Translations under genes and position numbers: made by a program
Notes under the pieces: model-generated
What the model was told of the DNA's origin: nothing
Seen by the model: the letters and a program-made list of their open reading frames with translations, nothing else
Databases searched by the model: none
Shown here: in pieces, positions 42,632-51,910 of the stretch
Numbering within the stretch: the stretch's first letter is position 1
How the letters are laid out: every line of letters begins with the position of its first letter
From: CAYSLC01 sp964431545
GTDB taxonomy: Bacteria > Desulfobacterota > Desulfobacteria > Desulfobacterales > JAABSP01
DNA length: 62,726 bases
Direction of reading: 5' to 3'
NCBI GenBank assembly: GCA_964431545.1
Contig: CAYSLC010000004.1
Coordinates: forward strand, 1 to 62,726

Positions 42632-43450
42632 TCAGAGGAGGGCCTTCCGGATGTCCAGAAGCTGCCGCAGCAGGGGTTCCAGGCCGTGCAGGGGCAGGGA
42701 GTTCGGCCCGTCGCAGAGGGCCCGGTCCGGGTCGGGGTGGACCTCCAGGAAGACGGCGTCCGCCCCGGCCGCCACCGCGGCTCTGGCAAGAACGGGGGCG
42801 AACTCCCGCTGACCCCCGGAGACGTTTCCCGACCCGCCGGGGAGCTGGACGCTGTGGGTGGCGTCGAAGACCACCGGGCATCCCATCTCCTGCATGATCC
42901 GGATCCCCCTGAAATCGACCACCAGGTTGTTGTAGCCGAACATGGCGCCCCGTTCCGTGAGCATCACCTTCCGGTTGCCGACCGACGCGGCTTTCCGGAC
43001 CACGTTGGCCATGTCCCAGGGGGCCATGAACTGCCCCTTCTTGATGTTGACGGGCTTGCCGGTCCCGGCGGCCGAGAGGATCAGATCGGTCTGGCGGCAC
43101 AGGAAAGCGGGGATCTGAAGGACGTCCAGAACCTCCGCGGCCGACGCCACCTCCGCCGTTCCGTGGATGTCGGAGGTCACCTCGATCCCCAGTTCGGTTT
43201 TGATCCTCTTGAGGATCTCCAGCCCGGCGGCCGCTCCCGGGCCCCGGAACGATTCAAGGGAGCTGCGATTGGCCTTGTCGTAGGAGGCCTTGAAAAGAAA
43301 CGGCATCGACAGCCGTCCGGTGAGGGATTGCAGGAACGAGGCCACTTCGAGGGTGGTCTCGTAATCCTCGATCACACACGGCCCGCCGATGAAAAGCAGC
43401 GGTTCGCCGCGGCCGATGAGGCGGGTTCCGATTCGAAGCCGATGTTCCAT
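42632..43450 (-). CDS. kdsA: 3-deoxy-8-phosphooctulonate synthase KdsA, metal-dependent type
   Basis: Condenses PEP and arabinose 5-phosphate to Kdo-8-phosphate. The 272-residue TIM barrel has FLFKASYDKANRSS, SDIHGT and VVFDATHSVQLPGG. The N-terminal GGPCVIED has Cys where the metal-free E. coli enzyme has Asn, so it is of the metal-requiring class known from Aquifex. It is the first gene of this leftward operon. Confidence 0.95.
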   Translation of the reverse strand: MEHRLRIGTRLIGRGEPLLFIGGPCVIEDYETTLEVASFLQSLTGRLSMPFLFKASYDKANRSSLESFRGPGAAAGLEILKRIKTELGIEVTSDIHGTAEVASAAEVLDVLQIPAFLCRQTDLILSAAGTGKPVNIKKGQFMAPWDMANVVRKAASVGNRKVMLTERGAMFGYNNLVVDFRGIRIMQEMGCPVVFDATHSVQLPGGSGNVSGGQREFAPVLARAAVAAGADAVFLEVHPDPDRALCDGPNSLPLHGLEPLLRQLLDIRKALL

Positions 43451-43531
43451 GGCCCACAGGCTTTACCGTGGGGACCGGGAAAAGTCAAGGAACGAAAAAG
43501 AGACCTTGATCCTCATGGGGGTTAGCTGGTA

Positions 43532-44983
43532 ATGTTGGCTGCTAAACCTAAACACTGCGGAAGCGGGGGAATTATCGGTTCATTGAGAAAAAAAGAGCGA
43601 AGGTTGAAGCCGACACTGGCCGTTGTTCTGATCCTTGCCCTGATCGGCGCGGCGCTGTTCGTGGTGGTGGTCAAATACGAGGGGACCCCCCCGGCGGTGA
43701 CCCTCGATCTTCCATCTCCGGAGGTGAGCGCGGAACGGAAGATCCCGCTGTCTGTTTCCGACGAAAAGAGCGGCCTCCGCCTGCTCCGGGTGGCGATCCG
43801 CCAGGCGGACCGAGAGGTTACCCTCCTGGAGCGAAGGTTCGCCCCCGGCGACTTCATCGGCGGCGGCCGGGTGAAACAGGAGACCGCGGAGGTCTCCATC
43901 GATCCGAAACAGCTCGACGTCGAAGACGGGGAAGCCACCCTCATCGTCGACGTACGGGATTATGCCTGGCGCCGCTGGTGGAACGGCAACCGGACCCGGT
44001 TGGAGCGACCCATCACCATCGATACCCATCCGCCCGATATTCGCGTTCTCTCCAGGTCTCACAACATGGTTCAGGGGGGATCGGGGCTGGTGATCTACAG
44101 CTTGTCGGAGGCGTGTCCGAGACACGGGGTGGCGGTGGGGGAGAACTTTTTTCCGGGGGTCTCCGCCCAGGGGGTCTTCGACGGCCATGATCTCCTCGTC
44201 AATTTCGCCTTCGTGGCACTGGGTCACGAGCAGGGCAAGGGAACTCATCTTTTTGTCGAAGCCGAGGACCGGGCGGGGAACGGGGCGACCTCCGGGTTCC
44301 GCAATCACCTGCGCTCCAAAGATTTCCGAAAGGATACCATCGCGATCTCCGACGCCTTTCTCCAGCAGAAGCTGGGCGAGTTCGCCAGACAGATCCCCGA
44401 GGATTACGCCGACACCCCGGTCCGTCGGTTCCTCTGGGTCAACCGGGAGCTTCGCGCCCGGAACTACCAGGCGTTTGCCGAGATTGCCCGGAACAGTGAT
44501 CCGACCCGCCACTGGGAGGGCGCCTTTCTCCGGCTTCCCAACTCGGCCCGGCGGGCCAGCTTTGCCGACCGGCGCGTCTATACTTACGAGGGCCAAGAGA
44601 TCGATCGTCAGACCCATCTCGGCATCGATCTCGCCTCCCTGGCCCAGGCCCCCGTGCCCGCGGCCAACCACGGGCGGGTGGCGTTCCAGGGATCCATCGG
44701 GATCTATGGAAAAACCGTGGTGCTCGATCACGGTTTCGGTCTCTTCTCCACCTATTCCCATCTCAGCAGCTTCAACGTGTCCGAGGGCGGGAAGGTCTCC
44801 AAGGGGGACGTCATCGGGTATACCGGAATGACGGGGCTGGCGGGCGGGGATCATCTCCATTTTGGTATTCTGATCCACAATACTTTTGTCAATCCCGTGG
44901 AGTGGTGGGATCCCACGTGGATCGAACACAACATCACCAACAAGATCGAGGACGTTCGGACCGACTTGCGCTATTTGAAATAA
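43532..44983 (+). CDS. M23 family (LytM) peptidoglycan endopeptidase
   Basis: The 483-residue protein has one N-terminal transmembrane anchor (LAVVLILALIGAALFVVVV; about 29-48), a long beta-rich periplasmic middle region and a C-terminal LytM domain with zinc ligands in THLGIDLA and GGDHLHFG. Both H-x3-D and HxH motifs are complete, so it should be catalytic. The start is not firm; ATG 43532 is used, with TTG 43580 or 43604 as shorter alternatives. It is divergent from kdsA. Confidence 0.88.
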   Translation: MLAAKPKHCGSGGIIGSLRKKERRLKPTLAVVLILALIGAALFVVVVKYEGTPPAVTLDLPSPEVSAERKIPLSVSDEKSGLRLLRVAIRQADREVTLLERRFAPGDFIGGGRVKQETAEVSIDPKQLDVEDGEATLIVDVRDYAWRRWWNGNRTRLERPITIDTHPPDIRVLSRSHNMVQGGSGLVIYSLSEACPRHGVAVGENFFPGVSAQGVFDGHDLLVNFAFVALGHEQGKGTHLFVEAEDRAGNGATSGFRNHLRSKDFRKDTIAISDAFLQQKLGEFARQIPEDYADTPVRRFLWVNRELRARNYQAFAEIARNSDPTRHWEGAFLRLPNSARRASFADRRVYTYEGQEIDRQTHLGIDLASLAQAPVPAANHGRVAFQGSIGIYGKTVVLDHGFGLFSTYSHLSSFNVSEGGKVSKGDVIGYTGMTGLAGGDHLHFGILIHNTFVNPVEWWDPTWIEHNITNKIEDVRTDLRYLK

Positions 44984-45012
44984 GAAGAGGATATCCCCAC
45001 CGCGGAGGATCT

Positions 45013-46182
45013 ATGAAACGGCATAAGGTCAACAAAACCTACCAGGAGATCAACGATAAAATCCGGTCCGGCAAGGTGGTGGTGGTCACCGCCGAAGAGA
45101 TCATCGACATCGTCAACTCCGACGGACCGGAGGAGGCGGCCCGTCAGGTGGACGTGGTCACCACGGGGACCTTCTCCCCCATGTGCTCTTCGGGGGCCAT
45201 GATCAACTTCGGCCATCCAACGCCCACCATCAAGGCCTCCAAAGTCTGGTTCAACAACGTGCCGGCCTACGGCGGGCTTGCCGCGGTGGACTGTTACATC
45301 GGCGCCACCGAACCCTGCGAGGATGATCCGCTGAACAAGGTCCACCCCGGAGAATTCAACTACGGGGGCGGACATGTCATCCAGGATCTGGTGGGCGGGA
45401 AGAAGGTTTTTTTGAAGGCGGCCGCCTACGGCACCGATTGTTACCCCAACCGGCTGTTGGAGAAGAGGGTCTCCCTGGAGGACCTCCCCTTCGCCGTTCT
45501 CTGCAACCCCAGAAACGGCTACCAGAATTACAACTGCGCCATCAACATGGGCAAGAAGACCATCTACACCTACATGGGAACCTTGAAGCCCAAGGGCTCC
45601 AATGCCAATTACTGCTCCGCCGGACAACTGAGCCCCCTCTTCAATGATCCTTATTATAAAACCATCGGACTCGGCACCCGGATTTTCCTTGGCGGGGGTG
45701 TGGGATATGTGACGTGGCACGGCACCCAGCACAAGCCCGGAGCCGCGCGGACCGAGAAGGGGGTTCCCGTGACCCCCGCGGGCACCCTCTGGGTCATGGG
45801 GGATCTTCGGGGGATGCGTCCCGAATGGCTGGTGGGGATCAGCATGCAGGGGTACGGATGTTCCCTTGCGGTGGGAATCGGCGTTCCCATCCCGTTGCTC
45901 AACGAGGAGATGGCCCGGTATACGGCGGTTTCCGACGAGGACCTGTTTACCCAGGTGGTCGATTACAGCCACGATTATCCCAATGGGATCTCCAAAAGCT
46001 ACGGACAGGTGAGCTACGCCCAGCTCAAAAGCGGGACGATCGAGATCGAGGGGGAGCGGGTCTCCACGGTGCCCCTGTCCAGCACCATCAAGGCCCGGGA
46101 GATCGCCCGGACCCTCAAGGACTGGATCACCGAGGGGAACTTTCTTCTGGGAGAGCCCCAATTCACGCTTCCGTCCGGATAG
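45013..46182 (+). CDS. Homocysteine biosynthesis protein (DUF39)
   Basis: The 389-residue protein starts MKRHKVNKTYQEINDKIRSG with GCGGAGG upstream. DUF39 proteins in methanogens and sulfate reducers convert aspartate semialdehyde and sulfide to homocysteine. The conserved cysteine segment FSPMCSSGAMINFGH (Cys 58) and further Cys in YGTDCYPN and NYNCAINMG are present. The usual ferredoxin/NIL-domain partner is not adjacent. It lies between the M23 peptidase and pckG. Confidence 0.88.
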   Translation: MKRHKVNKTYQEINDKIRSGKVVVVTAEEIIDIVNSDGPEEAARQVDVVTTGTFSPMCSSGAMINFGHPTPTIKASKVWFNNVPAYGGLAAVDCYIGATEPCEDDPLNKVHPGEFNYGGGHVIQDLVGGKKVFLKAAAYGTDCYPNRLLEKRVSLEDLPFAVLCNPRNGYQNYNCAINMGKKTIYTYMGTLKPKGSNANYCSAGQLSPLFNDPYYKTIGLGTRIFLGGGVGYVTWHGTQHKPGAARTEKGVPVTPAGTLWVMGDLRGMRPEWLVGISMQGYGCSLAVGIGVPIPLLNEEMARYTAVSDEDLFTQVVDYSHDYPNGISKSYGQVSYAQLKSGTIEIEGERVSTVPLSSTIKAREIARTLKDWITEGNFLLGEPQFTLPSG

Positions 46183-46330
46183 GGAACCCCCAGGAGGATC
46201 CTCCGTACACCGACGGTCCGCGGGTCCGGGCGGCTTTTTGGGATCGGGGGAGACCGGCCTGGATGGGATCGACCGGGGTCGGGATGCGCCACCCCCAAAA
46301 CCGTATTCTTTAGCGAGGAGAGAGACGGAA

Positions 46331-48292
46331 ATGTTCGAGAGAAACAAAGGGATGGATATCGTCGAGAGCATTGGGGGGGTGACCTCCGCCGAGGCCGCGG
46401 GAGAGGTGTTTCAGGAGAGGTTGGATGGGACCCACTTCGACCGGATCGAGAGCGTCCGGAACCCTCGGGTGCGGATCAAGATCGCCAACGCCATTGTCAT
46501 GTGCGATCCGGAAGTCGTCTACGTCAACACCGGCTCCGAAGCCGATCGGCGGTTTATCCGAAAACTGGCCCTGGAAAAGGGGGAGGAGAGGGCGCTTCCC
46601 ATGGAGGGGCACACCATCCATTATGATCTCAGGGAAGAGCAGGGCCGGATCATCGATCGGACCTACTATATCGCCAATCCCGATGAGCTGGTGAGCAGCC
46701 TCGCCCAGCGGATGGATCGGGAGAGCGCCTTCCGGGAGGTCCGGGAGAAGATGGGCGGCATCATGAAAGGCATGACCATGATCATCGGGTTTTACACCCG
46801 AGGACCCGTGGGGTCCCCGGTCTCCAACCCCGCCCTGGAGATCACCAGTTCGGCCTACGTGAGCCACAGCGCGGAGATCCTGTACCGGAACGCCTTCGAC
46901 GCCTTCGACCGGGAGGTGGAAAGGCTCGGCCATTTCTACGCCAACATCCACAGCGAGGGGAAAAACCGGCCCGAGGATCTTCCCAACGCCCGGGTGCTGA
47001 TGGATCGGAGCCATCAGACCACCTACAGCTTCAACTGCACCTATGCCGGCAACACCCTGCTGCTCAAAAAGGGGAATCACCGGTTCTCGGTCGACCGTTC
47101 GGTCTACCAGCGGCGGGGAGAGGAGCTGGCGGAACATATGTTCATCACCGGGATCGAAGGCCCGGAGGGCCGGGTGACCTGGTTCACGGGGGCCGCGCCC
47201 AGCGGTTGCGGAAAGACCACCACCGCCATGGCCGGAACCCATTTCGTGGGGGATGATCTGGCTCAGATGTGGATCGCCGAGGATGGGACCGTCCGCTCCG
47301 TCAATCCGGAGTGCGGCATCTTCGGGATCATCGAGGACGTCAACCGGGAGGGGGATCCCAAACTGATGGAGGTGCTTCGGAAGCCGGGCCACGAAGTGAT
47401 CTGGTCCAACGTCCTCATCGACGACAACGGCGTCCCCCACTGGACCGGCAACGGGGAGGCGCCCCCGGAAAAGGGGATCAACTTCCAGGGGCCGTGGGAG
47501 CGGGGCATGGTCGATGACAAGGGGAAGCCGGTCCCCGTCTCCCACCCCAATGCCCGGTGCACCCTGGCCTCCGCGAGCCTTGCCAATTTTTCCGACCGGG
47601 CCGAGGACCCGGCCGGCGTGGAGACCCGGGTGGTCACCTACAGCGGTCGGGACAGCGACACGATGCCGCCGGTCTGGGTGGCCAAGACCGCCGACGAGGG
47701 GGTGGTGATCGGGGCCTGTATCGTGTCCGCCGCCACCGCCACCGAGGTGGGGGCCACCGGGGTGAAACGGTCGCCCTGGGCCAACGCCCCTTTCATCCCC
47801 GGCGCGCTGGGGGATTACATGGAATCCCAGTTCGCTTTTTTCGGCAGCTCCCGGATCAAGGAGGCCAGGCGGCCGATCCTTGCGGGGTTGAACTATTTTC
47901 TCACCGAGGAGGCAAGGGGGGGGGACTCCAGGAAACTCCTCGGGGAGAAGAAGGACGTGAAGGTCTGGATGGCCTGGCTGGAGCGGCGGTCCCACGGGGA
48001 TGTGGACGCCATCGCCACCCCCATCGGATATCTCCCCAAGTACGCCGACCTGAAACAGCTCTTTTCGGAGATCATCGACAAGTCGTACCCGGAATCGCTC
48101 TACCGGAAGCAGTTCTCCCTCTATATCGACAACATCGTGGCCCGTGTCGATCTCCAGTTGAGCGCCTACGGCAAGGAGGAGGGGATCCCGGCCCGGCTTT
48201 CCGACATTCTGAAACGCCAGCGGGAAGGGTTGATCCGGCTCAAGGACCGCTTCGGGCCGGTGGTGTCGCCGGATCAGCTCCAGAAAGTTTGA
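46331..48292 (+). CDS. pckG: Phosphoenolpyruvate carboxykinase (GTP)
   Basis: Converts oxaloacetate and GTP to PEP, CO2 and GDP. The 653-residue protein has the kinase-1a loop GAAPSGCGKTTTAM near residue 289 and further PEPCK segments such as GIFGIIEDVN and RDSDTMPPVWVAK. It would feed gluconeogenesis from acetate or C4 acids together with gap and tpiA. GAGGAGAGAGACGGA precedes the ATG. Two terminators follow. Confidence 0.94.
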   Translation: MFERNKGMDIVESIGGVTSAEAAGEVFQERLDGTHFDRIESVRNPRVRIKIANAIVMCDPEVVYVNTGSEADRRFIRKLALEKGEERALPMEGHTIHYDLREEQGRIIDRTYYIANPDELVSSLAQRMDRESAFREVREKMGGIMKGMTMIIGFYTRGPVGSPVSNPALEITSSAYVSHSAEILYRNAFDAFDREVERLGHFYANIHSEGKNRPEDLPNARVLMDRSHQTTYSFNCTYAGNTLLLKKGNHRFSVDRSVYQRRGEELAEHMFITGIEGPEGRVTWFTGAAPSGCGKTTTAMAGTHFVGDDLAQMWIAEDGTVRSVNPECGIFGIIEDVNREGDPKLMEVLRKPGHEVIWSNVLIDDNGVPHWTGNGEAPPEKGINFQGPWERGMVDDKGKPVPVSHPNARCTLASASLANFSDRAEDPAGVETRVVTYSGRDSDTMPPVWVAKTADEGVVIGACIVSAATATEVGATGVKRSPWANAPFIPGALGDYMESQFAFFGSSRIKEARRPILAGLNYFLTEEARGGDSRKLLGEKKDVKVWMAWLERRSHGDVDAIATPIGYLPKYADLKQLFSEIIDKSYPESLYRKQFSLYIDNIVARVDLQLSAYGKEEGIPARLSDILKRQREGLIRLKDRFGPVVSPDQLQKV

Positions 48293-48314
48293 GTCCGTCA
48301 CACCGAAAGGATGC

Positions 48315-48348
48315 CGGCGCGCCCTTGACGGGCGGCGCCGACCTTTTT
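48315..48348 (+). terminator. Rho-independent terminator downstream of pckG
   Basis: CGGCGCGCCC (48315-48324) pairs with GGGC-G-GCGCCG (48330-48340) with one bulged G, followed by five T (48344-48348). Confidence 0.7.
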
Positions 48349-48366
48349 CCGGAGAATTTGATTTCG

Positions 48367-48405
48367 GAAAACCGGGTTTTTCGAAAAACCCGGTTTTCGC
48401 ATTTT
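48367..48405 (+). terminator. Second terminator: 32-bp perfect palindrome
   Basis: Bases 48367-48398 form an uninterrupted palindrome (arms GAAAACCGGGTTTTTC and its reverse complement), followed by five T at 48402-48406. The very long, gap-free arms are unusual; in RNA the centre must open to a small loop. It lies 28 bases before the AmpG-like gene. Confidence 0.75.
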
Positions 48406-48426
48406 TAAGGATCGATTGGGCAAGGC

Positions 48427-49683
48427 ATGCCATCCACAAAACCGTCCCTCTGGCGGGTGATCTACAGCCCCCGCATGCTGGTCGCTCTGATCATGGGGTT
48501 CTCCTGCGGCCTGCCCCTCTTGCTGACCATCAGCCTGCTCCAGGCCTGGATGAAGGAGGAGGGGGTCGACCTGACCGTCATCGGTCTGATGGCCTTTGTG
48601 GGGCTGCCCTACACGGTCAAATTCCTCTGGGCCCCCTTCCTCGACCGGTACACCCTGCCGTTTCTGGGACGCCGGCGGGGGTGGCTGCTCCTGGCCCAGA
48701 TCGCCCTGGCCCTGGCCATCGCCGGGCTCGGGTTGACCGATCCTTCCCGATACCCCTGGATGGTCGCCTTCGCCGCCTTCCTGGTCACCTTTTTCAGCGC
48801 CAGCCAGGACATCGTGGTGGATGCCTACCGTCGGGAGGATCTGTCGGATGAGGAGCTGGGGCTGGGCTCATCCCTGTATATCAACGGCTATCGGGTGGGG
48901 ATGCTTCTGGCCTCCGGGGGCGGTCTGATCCTCGCGGACCATATGGCCTTCGGCCGGGTCTATCTCATCATGGCCCTGTGCATGGCGCCGGGCATCGTCA
49001 CCACGCTGCTCTCCCGGGAGCCCGCCATCGAGGGGGAGCCGCCCCGGGACCTTCGATCCGCGGTGGTCGAGCCTCTTATGGAGTATTTCAGCCGGCCGAA
49101 CGCCTTGTGGATTCTGGCCTTCATCCTGTTTTACAAGATCGGCGACACCATGGCCCTGGCCATGACGACCCCCTTCTACCTCGATATCGGATTTTCAAAG
49201 ACGGAGATCGGCGCGGTGGTCAAGCTCTTCGGATTCTGGGCCACCATCGGCGGCAGCCTCGTCGGGGGCATCCTGATGGTCCGCCTCGGCATCAACCGGT
49301 CCCTGTGGGTCTTCGGAGTGTTTCAGGCGGCCTCCATCCTCGGGTTCGTCCTTCTGGCCCGGATCGGGCATCAGATCGTCGCCCTCTCCGGCGTGGTCGC
49401 CTTCGAGAACCTGAGCGGCGGGATGGGGACGGCGGCCTATGCGGCCTTCATGGCCAGCATCACCGACAAACGGTTCACCGCCACCCAGTACGCGCTGCTG
49501 ACCAGTCTCATGGGAATCCCCCGGGTGCTGGCCGCGGCTCCCACCGGGTTTCTGGCCAAGCACATGGGGTGGCAGGGGTTCTTTCTGTTCTGCACCTTCA
49601 TGGCGGTTCCGGGCATGCTGATGCTGCTCAAATTCGCCCCCTGGCGGCCGCGGCCGGCGGGGCCGGATCTGTTGACAAGCTGA
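48427..49683 (+). CDS. ampG: AmpG family MFS muropeptide transporter
   Basis: The 418-residue protein has about twelve hydrophobic segments. AmpG-type motifs are visible: GLPLLLTISLLQAWMKEEGVDLTVIGLMAFVGLPYTVKFLWAPFLDRY, ASQDIVVDAYRRE and FYLDIGFSKTEIGAV. It should import anhydromuropeptides for cell-wall recycling, fitting the nearby M23 endopeptidase, though substrate is inferred from family only. Confidence 0.9.
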   Translation: MPSTKPSLWRVIYSPRMLVALIMGFSCGLPLLLTISLLQAWMKEEGVDLTVIGLMAFVGLPYTVKFLWAPFLDRYTLPFLGRRRGWLLLAQIALALAIAGLGLTDPSRYPWMVAFAAFLVTFFSASQDIVVDAYRREDLSDEELGLGSSLYINGYRVGMLLASGGGLILADHMAFGRVYLIMALCMAPGIVTTLLSREPAIEGEPPRDLRSAVVEPLMEYFSRPNALWILAFILFYKIGDTMALAMTTPFYLDIGFSKTEIGAVVKLFGFWATIGGSLVGGILMVRLGINRSLWVFGVFQAASILGFVLLARIGHQIVALSGVVAFENLSGGMGTAAYAAFMASITDKRFTATQYALLTSLMGIPRVLAAAPTGFLAKHMGWQGFFLFCTFMAVPGMLMLLKFAPWRPRPAGPDLLTS

Positions 49684-49706
49684 CCCCGAATGCCTATAGA
49701 TACGCC

Positions 49707-51482
49707 ATGATCGAAGACAGTCTCGTCCATCCGCCCAAGGAAGACGACCGGCGCCTGGCGGTCCGGCGGAGGGAGATCCTCGCCATGCCGCCGGAAAAGG
49801 CCCTGGACGCCCTTTTGGAACATCGACATCCCGGCGCCCTGATCCGGTCGTTTCCCGAAGAGGATCTCTTTCTTCTGATCCAGGATATCGGCGTCGAGGA
49901 TGCCCTGGAGATTCTGGGACTGGCCGGCTACCGCCAGTGGGAGTATATCCTCGACCTCGAAGCCTGGAAGAAGGACCGCCTTTCCACCGGCTTGCTGACC
50001 CGGTGGCTCTTCCTGCTGCTTCAGGCCAACCCGAGGCGGCTGGTCCGCTGGGTCCTGGAGGAGAAGACATCCCTTATCGAATTTTACCTCTATAAAAGCC
50101 TCGACGTGGTTATCCGGGAGCACGACCAGGACCCGTCGGAGCTGGGGGAGGGGTTTTTCACCCTGGACGATACCTTCTATTATCGGTTCCGGGAGGATGT
50201 CGAGCATTCCCGGACCGAGGATCGGGAGCTTCGGGACGCGGTGTTGCAAAACATTCTGGAGCGGGTGGCCGATTTCGATTTTATCGAATACCAGAAGATG
50301 ATGCTGGAAATCCCCCGGTTCATTCCGGCGGAACACGAGGAGGAGGCGTACCGGCGACGGAATATCCGGCTCGCCGAAAAGGGATTTTTACCCTTTGAAG
50401 AGGCGTTGTGGATCTATCAGCCCCTGAGCCCCCGGGATCTGAAGGGGGGCGGGATCAAACGCTTCGTTCGAGCTGAAGCCGCCGACCGGGACGGAGAGCC
50501 GCTTCCGGTCCCCCAGAGTCCGCTGGAGGGATTGACCGGGGAGAGCATTTTCGCCCGGACCCTGGGATCGATCACCGAACCGGAGGTGCTGGTTCAGTTG
50601 CAGCAGGAGTTCGCCGGGCTGAGCAACCAGATCATCGCCGCGGATGCCGGAACCGTCAAAAGCCGGGACCAGCTCAAGACGGTGGTGCGCAAGGCGGCGG
50701 GGTATCTCAGCATCGGGCTCGAGATCCTCACCCGTAAGAAGGGGAAACAGGCCCACGGTTATCGGGCGGCCCTGGTGGAGCGGGTGCCTCTGAAGCGGCT
50801 CTTCCGCGTGGGGTACGGGAGCGCCGTCCGGTTGAAATGGAAGGCGGAGAGATGGCGGAGGACCTGCTGGTTCGAGAGGGCCGGACTTCCACTGGCCTTT
50901 TGGGATGAAGCCGGCATGGGAACCATCGGCGGTCTGCTGGTGGATCGACCGCTTTTCTTCGACGACCACGAGACCGGCACCCTTTACCGGGAATTCGCCA
51001 CCTACGACGATCTGTTGCGGACCAAACGGATCCTCGAGGAGGTAATCTGGTTCGACGACCTCTTCTCGAAAATGGATATCGGTCCGGTCCGTACCGATGA
51101 TCCGTTCCTCACCTTCAAATCGGTCTTGCTGACCCTCTGGGCCCGTTACGAACTCGGTCTTCCGGGGGATCTATCCCCCATTTTCGGGAACCGGTTCGAA
51201 AGGTTCTTCGACCATCTCTGGGAGGGGGATGCGGCCGGGTCCCGGAAAATCGGCCGAGCCCCACGGAGGTCCCTGTTGTCCTTTCTTGCCGACGCCGGCG
51301 GGACGTCCGTGGAGAAGGTCTCCGGCCGGGTCGGTGGGGTTGTGGAGGCGATTTTTCTGGAGCTGGAAGAAGAATACGGGGCCGTGCCCGCGGCCCATCT
51401 GAATCCCAGGTACATCCGCCATTTCTGGGTGGCCGCGGCCCAAGACGACGGTTCGGCATTCACCCCCTCGGGCCGGCGTTGA
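49707..51482 (+). CDS. Uncharacterised DUF6178-like protein
   Basis: The 591-residue cytoplasmic protein has no transmembrane segment or signal. It contains FPEEDLFLLIQDIGVEDALEILGLAGYRQWEYILDLE, which I associate with the DUF6178 family seen in Desulfobacterota, and further helical charged regions such as EYQKMMLEIPRF. No catalytic motif is recognised. ATG 49707 is used; the open frame upstream overlaps the transporter gene. Confidence 0.7.
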   Translation: MIEDSLVHPPKEDDRRLAVRRREILAMPPEKALDALLEHRHPGALIRSFPEEDLFLLIQDIGVEDALEILGLAGYRQWEYILDLEAWKKDRLSTGLLTRWLFLLLQANPRRLVRWVLEEKTSLIEFYLYKSLDVVIREHDQDPSELGEGFFTLDDTFYYRFREDVEHSRTEDRELRDAVLQNILERVADFDFIEYQKMMLEIPRFIPAEHEEEAYRRRNIRLAEKGFLPFEEALWIYQPLSPRDLKGGGIKRFVRAEAADRDGEPLPVPQSPLEGLTGESIFARTLGSITEPEVLVQLQQEFAGLSNQIIAADAGTVKSRDQLKTVVRKAAGYLSIGLEILTRKKGKQAHGYRAALVERVPLKRLFRVGYGSAVRLKWKAERWRRTCWFERAGLPLAFWDEAGMGTIGGLLVDRPLFFDDHETGTLYREFATYDDLLRTKRILEEVIWFDDLFSKMDIGPVRTDDPFLTFKSVLLTLWARYELGLPGDLSPIFGNRFERFFDHLWEGDAAGSRKIGRAPRRSLLSFLADAGGTSVEKVSGRVGGVVEAIFLELEEEYGAVPAAHLNPRYIRHFWVAAAQDDGSAFTPSGRR

Positions 51483-51535
51483 GTTGACGAAAAATCGGTT
51501 CCAATGAATCGAATGAACCTCGGAAGGAGTATATG

Positions 51536-51784
51536 ATGCCTATCTATGAATTCAGATGTTCGGATTGCAGCGAGCTTTTCGAACTGTTGGTTGTCAAACA
51601 AGGGGAGGAAGTGGAACTGACCTGTCCAAAATGCCAATCCGAAAATTTCGAGCGTGTCCTGAGCACCACCAATTTCAACATGGGGAGCGGGGGGGGCAAC
51701 CCGTCCGGAGGGGTGCGGGGGCAGACCCGGAACTGCCCGGGCGGCTCCTGTACCACTTATGACATTCCAGGTCACACCCGGTAG
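51536..51784 (+). CDS. FmdB-type zinc ribbon protein
   Basis: The 82-residue protein starts MPIYEFRCSDCSELFE with CxxC, then CPKCQSENFERVLS with a second CxxC, the FmdB zinc ribbon. A Gly/Ser-rich linker and a C-terminal NCPGGSC follow. AAGGAG lies 6 bases before ATG 51536 and 3 before the alternative ATG 51533. Its regulatory role is unknown in most species. Confidence 0.88.
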   Translation: MPIYEFRCSDCSELFELLVVKQGEEVELTCPKCQSENFERVLSTTNFNMGSGGGNPSGGVRGQTRNCPGGSCTTYDIPGHTR

Positions 51785-51837
51785 GTTTCCGTGATCCCGC
51801 CCCGGATCGGTCCGTCCCCCGGACATCTCCGGATCGA

Positions 51838-51866
51838 TTGACAGAGGCCCGCGATTCCAGTACCAT
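51838..51866 (+). promoter_or_regulatory. Putative sigma-70 promoter of the fur-feoA-feoB operon
   Basis: TTGACA (51838-51843), a 17-base spacer and TACCAT (51861-51866, four of six consensus). No clear Fur box is visible nearby, although the encoded regulator is the natural candidate. Confidence 0.5.
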
Positions 51867-51910
51867 CCCCACTTTTTCATAAAATCGCTTTTCTGACCCA
51901 TGGGAGATCG

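Noticed and set aside
46183..46330. Palindrome GGAGGATCCTCC and short GC-rich inverted repeats between DUF39 and pckG
   Set aside because: No T tract or consistent stem follows; too short to call a terminator or operator.
46310..48439. A 709-codon open frame on the minus strand opposite pckG
   Set aside because: Shadow of a GC-rich gene; the plus strand carries complete PEPCK motifs.
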